NCBI GenBank assembly: GCA_012295275.1
Contig: CM022667.1
Span: 6,303,685 to 6,367,684 of the forward strand
Direction: 5' to 3'
Length of the DNA: 64,000 nt
DNA from: Chrysomallon squamiferum
Taxonomy: Eukaryota > Mollusca > Gastropoda > Neomphalida > Peltospiridae
The notes below the pieces were generated by a model. It was not told the DNA's origin, did not search any database, and saw only the letters and a list, made by a program, of their open reading frames with translations. This document shows positions 35,867 through 48,173 of the stretch, piece by piece (within the stretch, counting starts at the first letter, position 1; the number at the start of each line of letters is the position of its first letter). Made by a program: the position numbers and the translations under genes.

Positions 35867-37488
35867 TCATGGATCCATGGAAATTTTATATTGTATATGT
35901 GTGTATATATATGTAAAACTTTATAAACCTCTTTTGCATTAATCCATTGAACCAGAACCCAAAATTTGGAGCTTTGTTCCAAATTGGTGAATAGAACTAG
36001 TGTGCATCTTTAGTTTGTGTTGTAGGTATGAAATGTTCAAAATCAGTTGATTTATATTTCAGACCGGTAGCTTTGAGCCTCTTTTGGCCATCTAGTCCAT
36101 CAGTATAGGGTTCTGCCCCACCAGAAAATTTTATATGAAAGGTTTTTGGGGTTTTTATATTATCCAAGGGTCATAAGTTAGTGAAGTACCTGATCCTGGA
36201 ACATGGGTAATTTGCACAATTTTGAGATGCCAACCCTATCAAATGTCAGTATAATACAAACTTTGCACTGGTTCTGTTTAGACCCTGTCAATGTATTACC
36301 AATGGATAGAAAAGTGTATTGAAATTGTTCTTTGATGTTGTAGTTGCATCAAATTGACATCATGTGACATCATAGGTGAGATTGGCCCTAAATCTTTAAA
36401 CAAACCACTATTTAAGATATTTCAGCTAGCTATATTATATACATTCTTTTATGTCCTGAATAATGCATTTCAACATCAATATGAACTAATGAAGTAATTA
36501 CTGCAGACAAAATCAGAAATTAAATTTTGCCACATGGGAATGTTAAACAGTACTAAGGTCACCATCATCATTATCCTGATCCATTCAGTTGGGATTGTAA
36601 GGTTTTTTACAGACAATTCCAGCTGGCATGGTCCACAGGCATTTGTTTTTGGTAGTCCATACCCTCTACAAGTACAGCATTGTATAATGCACCACATTCA
36701 ACAAATTATCCTGTGCAGCTTTCTTTGTACGTCATTTGCTTGAATTCTATATACATTTTTGCATAAACTTACTACTAGCTATCACTTTTGGCTTTTTCCC
36801 TAATTACAAAATGCCAACCCTTTTAAAACAACTCCACTGAGTTGAAAAATTGACAACAAAAACAAAAACTAATTAACAAACTAAATTGGTTAATCTGAAT
36901 TATGTGACAGTAACACTTCACCATTTCTCCTTTAACTTTCTTACTAATTAGATTGATTAGCTTTTGCTCGCTATCTCCGTTGGACATGAATTCTTCTTTA
37001 TTTAAAACTAAACACTGTTTCAGGTGTGATACTTCCTTTTCAGTGATTTTTGTCCAGTTGTCTCATTTGTGTTGTCCTTTATTGATATTGTTTCAAGATA
37101 GCCATTGACTATGACTGTTGCATGCCATAATTTTGGCCAGTGAAAACCATACAGGAATCAGCTATTATGTTGTATGTGCTGCCTTTTGTCCAGTGAACAT
37201 GATGAATCAGTGAACCAGCATCCAGCATATAATTCTCATCTTTTGGTACCTTATTGGTGACAGCTTCATCTGACAGGTTGCAGGCATGGTCAGTTGTGCT
37301 TTGGCTAGGTGTGATTAATTGGATTACCAGAATATGTCATTTGCCTCAAACAACACTATCAGAAATAGACATAGTTCATACCCAAGGACCTCATCCATAG
37401 AAATATTTTCTGCAGATGCTTTACCTAGTGCACTTTTTTTTTTTTTTTTTACTTGTGTAAGTAGAAACTGTTTGCTCCATCATTTTTT
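35867..37488 (-). other. Spacer with a possible Cys-rich tail of the neighbouring pseudogene
   Basis: Mostly unassigned. On the minus strand 36476-36697 encodes CIIQCCTCRGYGLPKTNACG followed by PCQLELSVKN, a Cys-rich string resembling the C-terminal Cys-rich segment seen in the family represented by 37489-38373. It lies downstream of that pseudogene on the same strand. The link is tentative. Confidence 0.35.
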
Positions 37489-38373
37489 TCAGTGATCTGT
37501 TTTCCTACTGCTACATAAGTCATCATTAACATTATCCTGAGAACAACACCAGATTTTTTCCTGATTTTTGGCCAGGTCCATTTGATCCCTTTTCAGCCTG
37601 GCTTCAGTCCATTCCTTGCACTGTTCATTTGTTGTAAGTGCATTTTTATTGAAATCCTGAATGGTAGTGTTGTATTCAGAGCAGACTGGAGGTGACATTG
37701 TCCACAGGGTACATTGCTCCTCAGTCATCCTATTGCCTCTTGTAAGACATTCACCAAGCTCTATGAAGCCCCAGTTTTACCATGTTCATGTATGAAATCT
37801 ATGGTTTATTGTTCTGGATCACTCAAACAACTCCAAATTTCTCTTTCAGTGGTTTGTTTAAGTTCATTGTAAGATTCCAGTCTGTAATGATACATGTATC
37901 AAATTGACATCCCCTACAATAAGATGAATATTTCTTCACAGTATTTTACATAATTAGCAAAATTTGGGTCACCATCCATTACGTCAGTGATCAACATGCT
38001 ATTAAGGCATTTTTCAACAAAAAGATGTCCTTGGAATGCCCTTTGATGATGTTCCTTACTGCATTATCCCCATAAACATCCTCTATAATATCAATAAGTC
38101 CTGAGCAATGCTTAAGTATATCAATGGCACCAAGAATATTCATCAGAGTATAGTAACTACCCAATAATAAGATGATATCTTATAAATAATCTCCTTGTAA
38201 AGTAATGGTTGGTCAAATGCCATTGGTGAAATTGTCAGCCTGTCATCAAAATTACAAATGTATGTCAGGTTTGAGAAGATGCATGCTGAGTCACTGGGAT
38301 GCACATCAATCATTGGTAATCTGGTGATGGTTGCTTTCACTGGATACTCACATTTACTATGCACAGTGTGCAT
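37489..38373 (-). pseudogene. Pseudogene of an uncharacterised multicopy invertebrate protein family
   Basis: The minus strand can be read, with frame changes, as one protein: PVKATITRLPMIDVHPSDSA and CIFSNLTYICN, DRLTISPMAFDQPLLYKE, then NILGAIDILKHCSGLIDIIE and DVYGDNAVRNIIKG, and finally MTEEQCTLWTMSPPVCSEYN followed by TTIQDFN and TTNEQCKEWTEARLKRDQMDL. I associate this order (VHPSDPACIFS, FDQPLW, LGC-x-GHLM, EMVYA-NAV, EQCDVWALSRHICSEYN, RMKRD) with long single-exon ORFs common in cnidarian and mollusc genomes, of unknown function and possibly carried by a mobile element. Frame breaks show that this copy is dead. Confidence 0.6.
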
Positions 38374-39368
38374 AATTCATTGCCAGTTGTGATTTTCTGG
38401 TGAAGGACCAGTGAAACCTAACACAGAATGTCAACTGGTGATGAGGAGTAGGAAAATTTAGGGAGTATTTCAAAAATGAAATGCAGGGACATACATGAAA
38501 AACAGTTCAGAGTACAAACTTGCTTCCTTGGAACTACACAGTCCATTTGTTTTTCTGGAGTTGTAAACTTTTGTATAACATAAATCATTCTGAAATAGTG
38601 GTCTGTTTAAGTTTTGGGGTATTATTTGCAGCAAATCTCACCTGTGACATCACATCAGTTTCACATACCTTTAACATCAGAAACAAGTTTTGATGGATAC
38701 TTTGGTTTTTTGATACCATATTTCTGTATGTTGGTAAAACATTTATAGTGTCTAAAATGAACCAATAAAATGTTTGTTGTATATTGTAATTTGAAGGGAG
38801 GGTTACCATCTTGAAATTATGCAAATTATCCATGTTCCTCTGGTCAGATTTTTTGAAAATATTTTTATTCCAATAACTCATCACTCATGAATAAAATTAG
38901 ACCCCAAAAACCTTTCATAGAAAATTGTTTTTTTTTTTTTGGGGGAGTTCATCCATTTTTTTTCATATACTGACCTGACTAATCTGATTATTATTAGTAG
39001 TATTTTTTTTCTTTTTTCTTTTTCTTTCTTGATATAGTGGATATTGGTAAAATGGACCAAATATATCTTGGAATATACAGTTAGAATTATTTTGTTCTGT
39101 ATAATATTCTGCATACAGATGTATAATTATTAATATTTAATTTATAAAAACAAGAAAGTTTGCGAAAAAGGGCAGAATTTAATTCATTTTTCATGATATA
39201 CTTCCAGAAGTTTATATCATTTTAAATTAAAACATCTTCAGTCCCATTTTCTTTCTCAGTCATCTAGAATGGTTTATTAGGCATCCAAAGAAATGATTAA
39301 AACAATCCATCTGGCATTTTATAACTTGCAAGCACCTTTTTTTTTCTTTTTTTCATGAGACTCTTGAG
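38374..39368. other. Spacer, possibly further decayed sequence of the preceding pseudogene
   Basis: The minus-strand frame 38585-38884 may extend the pseudogene N-terminally but has no motif I can place. The remainder is low-complexity T-rich DNA. Confidence 0.35.
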
Positions 39369-39824
39369 CAGCATTTCTCAACCTTTTCACCCTTGCCTAT
39401 CCTTGAAAAAGATTTATTATAAAAAGTTCCTGAATGCTAGAAAATAAATTGACTAAATATTGTCAGTGAATGAGGGTCTGTATCTACAGGCCAGGAAGCA
39501 CATATACAACTGATGTAAATCATGCATGTGTCCTGTACTCAAGTGAGTCGTGTGATACATGAATCAGTCATGTAAAAAACAGGTCCTGACCACAGAGTGG
39601 GCACTGACTAGTGAAGGTGGTTTCACACTAGTGCCATACAAACATCACTAAATATATTCATAATGATTATATTTTTAATAACAATAGGTTAGATATTACA
39701 ATAATGAAACATTTCCAAAAATATGCTGTGCATAATATTACGAATATGAAATTAAATAAAGATAACTGAGAAGTGCATTAACTTATTTCACACTTTCTCG
39801 TGGAACACAGGTTGAGAAACGCAG
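39369..39824. mobile_element. hAT-type MITE, 456 bp
   Basis: The left end CAGCATTTCTCAACC and the right end GGTTGAGAAACGCAG are imperfect terminal inverted repeats of the CAGNGTTTCTCAACC type used by hAT elements. Flanking octamers ctcttgag (39361-39368) and ctctagaa (39825-39832) agree at six of eight positions, consistent with an aged 8-bp hAT target-site duplication. There is no transposase, so the element is non-autonomous. Confidence 0.75.
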
Positions 39825-42800
39825 CTCTAGAATCTGTCAGTGAAACTTACCACAAGTTTCTACGGGGGTAGTAAAATTAATAAAACAAATGCTTCTGTTA
39901 GATATAATAATATACACTTTACAGTTTTATTTGTGGGCCTATAAATTAAAAACACAATTAAGAATTTATTCTTATTGTTTTTATTTGTCAAATTAGTTAT
40001 TAATAGACATTAGAGAGGGTCCAAAATGATTTTCTTTTAAATTTAATTTTATGCATAATATATTTAGCTGTAGCATAAATAATGATCATTGCATTTTTAT
40101 TATAATGAAAATAATACAATTTAACTTGAATATTTCATAATGCAAATGTGAAAAATGAATTACTTCAGTGCACCATTCATGAAAATATTGTAAATATTTA
40201 TCTTTTCTATGTCAGGAAATCTTTGTATGATTTATGCAGAGGGTCTGGGTTGATCTCATTCAAGCTGGACATAATTATAGGAAAATACTAAGAAAAAAGT
40301 GTACTGCATTAATGATGTATTTAGTTTGAATAAAAATGAAATTAATTTTTACTACAATAGAATTTAGATAATATAATGTATTCAACAAAATACATATTAA
40401 TAAATAAATAAATAAATAAAAACTGTAACATAGACAGATATTTGATTTTTAATCTGTTCTACGTAAAGGTTATCTACTGTTTTCAGGCCAGTTTTCTAGA
40501 TCACTGAATATTTTTCTATATAGAAAGTTTTGTTTTCATAACTTCTATTGGGAGAAGTAGCTCATGTGAAGCTGACCTTTTAGATCTCTGAGGGAAGAGT
40601 TCTTATAGAACCTTAAGTTTGTATTTTTGACTTGGGTTATTAAGGTATTGTATTAAGTGATTAAAATTAGGTTATATCATATCCTTTACCAGAGATGCCA
40701 GAATGATTCATTGCTTATATATTTTCAAAGATAGCATATGCAAAAGCCACAGGTATGTTAATTCACACTACTGGTTTGGTTCCTTCATTTGTGCCACATG
40801 TTTTGTTCACAAGCCTTTGAGTACCACTGTCCTTGTTTTCCAAGCTGATTCTTATCTGGCTGAAGCACAACAGGTGAAATGATTGACAAAAATCCTTTCA
40901 AAGTTTCTCTCAACTAATCAAGTGTCATAAAAATATGGCAGTGAAGTATGTGTGGGACGCTGTTCATACTTTGAGAAGATAGAATTCCTTGCAGAGAGAG
41001 TTATTAAAAAAAAAAAAAAACAACAACAACAAAAAGACAATAATAAAACAATTCTCTCATCCTCTTGATAATGTATAAGAATTATAAGTTCTTTTTTGAA
41101 CTGACAATGTTTAAATAAAGACTAGCGATTGTTTGGCAAATGTAGTTGTTATTTGAAATAATAGTAAAATGACAGTTAATTATTGACTAAAAAGTATATT
41201 ATTTGTTATCTGAATTCAAAAACAACTTTTCTTCATTATTTCACATACTTAGATCAGCTGTTTTAACAATAATGAATGAAGTGACATTGTTTAAGTCGGT
41301 ACGTGGTTTGATAATTTTGACATGTTGCTAATGACTTTATTAATGAAACTTTTTTAATAATAAGTCTCATGTTTTGCTTGTTCTTCCAGGTTATAGGTAG
41401 ATAAACAGTTTTTTTCCATTCATTTTATGTGTATTTCAATACACACTAATTATTCAAACAAGATGGCAATACAAATACAAAGAATTTTATCTCCATTGAG
41501 GAAATCTGACATTATCAATTGACCCCTTATTGCTACTAGACATAGCGATCATGATAAAAATAAAATAAAACCAGCAAGAAGTATGAAGATGTCACTATGA
41601 ATCCCTGTCTTTGTATGAGACCGGTTCTGCTAAAACTGTGTCTAATGATTTTGATTCAAGAGCAGACATTGATCTTACAAATATGCAGTGAGTAATGGAT
41701 AGATGAACTGGATCGCTGTTTACCAGAAACATTTCTTGTGCAGTTTCAAAACAAAAGATTCTGTCATCCGAAAGGTATAAACTGTTGACCCTTTGCTGCA
41801 CTACTGCAGGTTAATAACTTCAAGTGTGCCCTGTAAAATGATTCTGCAAAGTGAAGATGATCTGTTATCAGCAGTAAATATTCTGACTGTAGACACCACC
41901 AAGCAGACTGCTGTCCAAACATCAGCTACAGAAAAATTTGAGCAAACATTAGATGCAAAAACCTCTTAGGAGACATGAGCTTGTCCACATACAACTGTTA
42001 CATTCATTTCTATATATAATATAAAATCTGAAGAGAAGAAAAAAAAAGAGAACCATTTAGGTTTGGTTGCAATAAGCACAATAAATGGCAAAACAAGTCA
42101 ATATATCTTATCAAACAAAATCTACTTCTGTGGGCAGTTTTTTACTGTTGCAGTTCTTCTCGAGCAAAGCTGTTTCATTTCAGTTTAATGTCATTCTATT
42201 CTCTTCATTGCCAAAATATGAATGTTGTTAAACATTACCAATAATTTGTTCTCTCTGCTAATATTATGGGTTTTGTGAACATTTCATTTGAGATACAAAA
42301 GAATATAATTAAAATAAACCTCTTTTGCATTTAAAAAAAAGACGAAAACAAAAGACAACATTAAGCACAATCATCTTGTTAGATAATGTCAGATGGGCAG
42401 ACATCATTTGCATATGAATGAATACAAGTTTCTGGTGTCCTGATTTCATTTGTTCAAGATAAAATTCATTCATTTGTGAATGGCTTTTAATAACTGTCTT
42501 GTTTGCAGTCTTGATGTCTGTTTATGTCAGGAGGAGTTGCCGAGCGGTGGTTGTTCTTTATGTAACACAGAACATGCAAGAGTTTCCCCTTGATGTGAAT
42601 GTCAAGCTTTATCTACCAATCAGAGCGATATATTTCTGATGTCGTTCATTTCTGTATATCTATGTAATAAAGAAAAAGTCATGAAAATCATCAAACCTAC
42701 AAGATTATTGATCATGCCTAATTCTATTTCGTATATATTAACATTGCCATATTTGAATTAATGCTACTGGTTTTTTTATCATAATCAATTAATTTCATTA

Positions 42801-43681
42801 ATCGTTTTCCACTTGACACTTATCACCATCTGTGTGAAACCATTTTCTGAAACACAAAAAAAAAAAAGAGAAAAACAAATCTTTTCTTGCTTCTGTTGCA
42901 CACCTATTTCCATGCAGCATCAGATTTCTATGTGGTTTTGTACTTTCAGTTTTCTTGACCAGTTCAAATTGAAATAAACTATGAACAACATTATAATATA
43001 TTTAGTCTGTGAAATATACTATAGCTAGTAAAGTATCAATATTACCCCTGCCTACTTGGTAACATTTCTTTTTACCACATTAATGTGCATGCATGCATGC
43101 ATCTTCTTCAATTCAACAAAATGTTGATGATTTTTCATCGTGTAATATTTATAATGGTAAATGTTTAATAAAGTAAAATGTTAAAGAAATAATTATGCAC
43201 AGAGGTATTAATAATTTTTATTATTATTTTAAATAAGAAACTAATTTTGTAAAACTTATCAGCCATTCAGTTTTCTGTTATAAGAAGCATATTTAATAAA
43301 CCATTTATGAGTTTTATGAAATATATCCGGGTTTCTGAAGTTATAACTAACAATTTCAATAGGACTTAAGTGAGCACTGATTCTTAGTAAAACATTTTCT
43401 CATGCTCACAGTATTGCATTTAAAATTTCTTATGGTTTGGACAGTCTTCAGAATTTTGTAGTGATCTCTGCAATTTTCATAGTAATTTGAGATGCAGTAC
43501 AAAACAAAATGTTCTGTGGAGACTGCACATTTCTGAAACAAAGATCTTTAATGTATTCTTTTATTATTATTATTAATGTATTACTAATGGTAGTTACATT
43601 TATCCTGTTGGATAGTGTATGTGGTCGAGTTTAGATAAATTTATTGATACTGAAGTACATAATTTTATTCTTTCTACAGAA
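39825..43681. other. Spacer upstream of the 43682 signal-peptide exon
   Basis: No gene recognised. It contains A-runs near 41010 and 42856 and a gcatgcatgcatg palindromic repeat near 43088. Minus-strand frame 41595-41801 has a non-AT-biased composition and may be transposon-derived, without an assignable family. Confidence 0.45.
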
Positions 43682-43751
43682 ATGGTTTTCCACTGCACTG
43701 TCCTCCTCTTTGCTGTGATCACTGTTCTCTTCACCTGGGTCTCAGTTGAAG
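43682..43751 (+). CDS. Signal-peptide exon of an additional gene
   Basis: An ATG two bases after a ttctttctacag acceptor opens 23 codons: MVFHCTVLLFAVITVLFTWV then SVE, a classical signal peptide with a strongly hydrophobic core. It ends at a gtgagt donor in phase 1, the same phase as the receptor signal-peptide exons at 5699 and 49806, but the sequence is unrelated to them. The acceptor just before the ATG implies a 5' UTR exon upstream. No partner exon is recognisable before 49806; the phase would allow joining to the V exon at 50878, or the gene may continue elsewhere. Confidence 0.6.
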
Positions 43752-44155
43752 GTGAGTGTGTTCCACGTCAGTTACATATATAAAGCTGTTTTTTACCGAA
43801 TAGTAGGACTTTTTTGTAAGCTGATTTTGGCAGTTTACAGCAATCACCTAATATAATCTTTTCTCAGTAGTTGAAAATTAACTGTTCATGATTTTATCTA
43901 ATAAAAAACATTTTACTTTGAATGAGTAAAATCACATATTTACAGCTAAATAATATGAATTGTCTACAACATTTCAAATCTGAGGTGCCTCAGCATTTGA
44001 AAATGTGTGTATTCTTGAAAAGGTTCTGTAGAATATGTTGGTATGAGACTGTTAAATAATTGATTTTTCTATAGACAAAAAAATTTAAGTAAAAATTGTT
44101 TTCACACAATGCTGTAAATATATATATATATGGAACCACTAACCAAAATCATTTA

Positions 44156-44637
44156 GGGTCATTCCGTGTCAAATCACCCCCCCCCCCAAAAAAAAAGGTT
44201 TCCAAATCTGCCATTATTATTCAGTTTGGAGAATGTTTGGGTACACTGACCTTTTGACTTTTGTTATGACCTTGAAACTGACCTTGTGGATCACATGAAC
44301 TTCAGATGAACTTTCTTGAAATTTAATCTCCCACATATTAACTAAAACATATGGTGATTTGGAATCCTTGTCACATTGCCTTTTCAAAAATATCAATTTT
44401 ATGAAGATTGGCCCAGTAGTTCCTGAGATACGATGGTTCAAAGGTTGGTGGTCACATCCATTTTGACTCAAAATCTCAAAATTTGGGGAGGGGCCCATAT
44501 CTCCCACACCACTGATCCGATTGAGCTAATATTTCAGATTTGGTGCTGTGGGATCCTAGTCAACAAGCATACCAAGCTTCATAAAAATCTGAAATGGTCG
44601 GGTTTAACTCATTGGGTGATTTGATACGGAATGACCC
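44156..44637. mobile_element. 482-bp MITE with 24-bp TIRs and TTTA duplication
   Basis: The left end begins GGGTCATTCCGTGTCAAATC and the right end is its inverted copy, with 23 of 24 positions matching. TTTA flanks both sides (44152-44155 and 44638-44641), a probable 4-bp target-site duplication. The interior has no coding frame. Diverged or truncated relatives are at 47465-48173, 13895-14310 and 60005-60390, so this is a multicopy family and this is its best-preserved member here. Confidence 0.85.
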
Positions 44638-47460
44638 TTTACTACATTTATGCACATTCATGATAAAACAGTTATTCTTTTACAGTGTTTACAGTGTGAC
44701 CATATTTCTTTACTTACATTTTCCTAAAAGTTGGTTGTAATATTTGGCATGTCGATGACAACTGGAAGGTGCATTCATAGAATATATGCAGAAGTCGGAT
44801 GTACTAGATCTTTAAATTTATTTTTTCTTAACTTATTTGACTCAGATATGGGCTATAATTCTTACTAAATATCATTTCATGTCAGATTTGAAATGGACAT
44901 CTTCCCCAAATTATTTTATATATATACTAGTTTTTATTGGATAATTTGGTAAGGTATGTTTTGTTTTTAACAAATTCTGATACATAATCTGTATCTTGTA
45001 AAACTGTAAATCAGTGCATTTCACCCTATTTCTAATGCTTGCTCTTTCTTGGTTATTTAATTTAACAATATAAAAGAATCAGTGATTGCATCATTATTCC
45101 ATTTAGTTTAGCAAAGACAGCTTGATTATAGGTGATGTAACACTGTCCTGCTTTTAACTATGTATCTAAATGTTAGCATATTTTATTCAGGATTTTCTGT
45201 GAACAATTAACCATGGAACATGACAAAATGTATTTTTTAAATCTTACTTTGTTTTTTAATAATAAAGAAACTCTTCATAACAGCATTAATTAATTTATCA
45301 GTCATAATCCTTGATTTATATGTATTATTACTTGTATTATTAAAAATAGAATTTAGAAAGGGTTATGCATTAATGAATTATGTTGAATTTAAATGTGTGC
45401 ACCCTTGAGATTGGTGGACAAAAACTAAATTATATGAGAGAGTATGGTATGTCATTAAACTTTGAATTTATAATCATACAACAGGACCTTAGGCTTAATT
45501 ACATTTTGTATTTTATTTTCAGTGATTTGGAAAAAACTTGAATATATATATGGAAGAAAATTCACTTACAAACATTTTTGTTCTCTGAAGAGGGCTAATT
45601 GAATTATCATTAGTTATGTGTTACTTACCCTATACTTAGCTTTCAGCTGTTGCAATTTCCTAAAACTTTTACATATTTTACATACTTGTAGCTGATAAAA
45701 ATTATTAGTGTAGTTTATTTACAATGGTTCAATATTAATTTCTGATTCTGCTACAAAGATTCTGTAGATTACCACATCAATTCTAGTTTTGTTGCTTTAC
45801 TGAATTATCTATTTGAACACAAGTTATGGAAAACAGTAGGATAAAAACTGTGGTTACTAACTAGAACCTTTTATAAAGCTGTTTTCTCTGACGTTTTAGA
45901 TATCTCACTAGCAAGATGTCAAAAATTAATAGCAAAGATATTATTGCTAATTTTTAAACAGTAAAACAAAATGGTGATGAATGTTGATGCAATTAGTTGA
46001 GCATTTCATCAACAGGAAATATTTATCAGTATAAAACAAATGCACTGTTTTATACATCACAGATTTGACCCAAGTTAAAGGATGTATGTGGATATATGTT
46101 TGATTAAAAATCACTTCTTGAAAATGGGCAGCTATATTGCAGTTGAAAAAACAACAACAGAAGGTAGATAAAATACTAAGGAAATTGGTGTATTAAAGAG
46201 TTTCTACCACTTATGAACAAAAAATTCAGTTTTGAGTTTGCTTTTAATATCAAGTAACCATAAGTCACATATTTTACTATTACCTGTAACTAAAAGTTTA
46301 TGGAAAGTGAAAAGAAGAAAATGCTTTATTGTTTTTGGTGATAAAGACAAGCATCTTTTCATCCAAGCAGTCGTCATACCTTGAGCTTCTTAAATAATTC
46401 CCATAGCTCTTAACACCTTGCCAGTCTAAATTTTAAAATTGTCAAATTTAAACACACCAAATATCATAAAATATTATAACAATTTTAAGTCTGTAGTGAA
46501 ACTGTTTAATGTTTATTACGAATATTTTTGCATCATAAAACATCTGGTCTGAAAACCGACTCATGCTCCCAGTTATAGGATGTTTTGACTCACCTTGTAC
46601 TAAGTATATGTACCAATTGTTATTCCTTGTTAGAGGTCCATAAAATAATGTTGATATACAAAAAAGATAGTATAAAAAATGTTCTCTGTACAATTTCTAT
46701 GGGAATCATGCTGTTATCTGTTCACAGTTCATAACACATAGTAAGAATTGATGAAAATACCTAAATGTCAGGTCTTATGTGAAACTGATCTTATTATATG
46801 CATATATAACATGTGTGTGCAAACTGCCTCCATTGGTGACACAGGTCATCTCAGTGACAAAAGTTGCCATCAAAACCCAGAATAGTTTCTGGGATCATAA
46901 ACACAATAACCTGATTCACATGAGATCTTTTGGCCAAAGTTATCCATTTGTATAGATTTTATAACAAACTAATTGATAAAAAACTGTTTCTATATCACCA
47001 AGTACCACAGAAATGTCTGTCTGCCTGTGAGTAGCTGTCCATGTGGGAAGATCATGCGACGAACTGATGGAATAGCTGAACAAAAATGCATTGCTTTTCT
47101 CTTGTGAATTGGGGTTGACAATAAACACAGTTTTTGGAAACTTGTATAAAAATTAATTGAGATGGCTCTGATAAGTTAGTTTACATAATTACATTTACAG
47201 TAAATATTACTCTTTACAAGCCTATAAATGTAGGGTCCAAGACAGAAAATGGTAGGCTGCAGGTAATGATAACAACATTATAATAAAAATTTTGTTAAAT
47301 ACTTTCACAGCTTTTGGCATTAATATAAAATGTCTTTTTCAAGATTCTGTTTTATTAGAAACACAATATTAATGCATTCATGTATATATTTACATACATA
47401 GGGTTCAAGCTTTATTCATTTATTTATCTATACCTATCATTCTCTTTATAAACGAATAAA
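44638..47460. other. Spacer, no feature recognised
   Basis: AT-rich noncoding sequence. Open frames on the minus strand lack motifs and family-like composition. Confidence 0.5.
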
Positions 47461-47744
47461 ATATTTTTTGTTTAGCCACAATATAGATTTAAAAAATGCA
47501 CATACATGAAAATAACTCTATTATGGCTAAACAAAACATATTATACCCAGGAAACTTTTATATGTGAACTTTATGCATACATGTAGGCCTACAATGTCTT
47601 ACTTGATGATCAAGAGAGATGGTGATTCCTAGCCTCCAGAATTGATCATTCAGGTTTTAGTTAATCAGATGTTAATGGCTGAAAAGGTGTTATTTTAATG
47701 TATGTGCATTTTTTAAATCTATATTGTGGCTAAACAAAAAATAT
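47461..47744. repeat. Perfect 47-bp inverted repeat within a MITE-related block
   Basis: The arm at 47461-47507, containing tttgtttagccacaatatag, is the exact reverse complement of 47698-47744, with a 190-bp spacer. Inside the spacer, ggctaaacaaaacatattat and cccaggaaacttttatatg repeat sequence that also follows the right arm. A single-arm version is present in the relics at 13960 and 60062. It looks like a nested foldback element or an inverted end of the surrounding MITE. Confidence 0.8.
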
Positions 47745-48173
47745 TACACCCAGGAAACTTTTTATATGTTTTAGTTAACATGTGGGAGATTAAATTTCAA
47801 TAAAGGTCATCTCAAGGTCACGTGATCCACACGGTCAATTTCAAGGTAATAGCAAAGGTCAAAAGGTCAATGTACTCCAATATTTTCCAAACTGAACAAA
47901 TATGGCAGATTTGGAATCATTGTCATTTTGCCTTTCTAACAATACCAATTTTATGAAGATTCCTGAGATATGAGGGTTCTAAGGTTGGTGGTCACACCCA
48001 TTTTTGCCAAAAATCTCAAAATTCGGTGGGCCATATCTCCCACACCTCTGGTCTGATTGGGCTAAAATTTCAGATTTGGTGCTGTGGGATCCCAGTCAAC
48101 AAGTATAAGAAGTTTTATAAAAATCTGAGACGGTCGGGTTTAAACCACTGGGTGATTTGACACGGAATGACCC
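47745..48173. mobile_element. Right part of a second 482-bp-family MITE
   Basis: Segments follow the element at 44156 in order: gggagattaaatttcaa, aggtcaaaaggtcaatgta (inverted sense relative to an internal segment), ccaattttatgaagatt, ctcccacacc, gctgtgggatcc and cggtcgggttt, ending in the terminal repeat gggtgatttgacacggaatgaccc-type sequence at 48173. The matching left end is replaced by the foldback block at 47461-47744. Confidence 0.65.

Noticed and set aside
41595-41801. Minus-strand frame with QQRVNSLYLSDDRIFCF
   Set aside because: The composition is plausible for coding DNA, but no family could be named and flanking sequence does not extend it.
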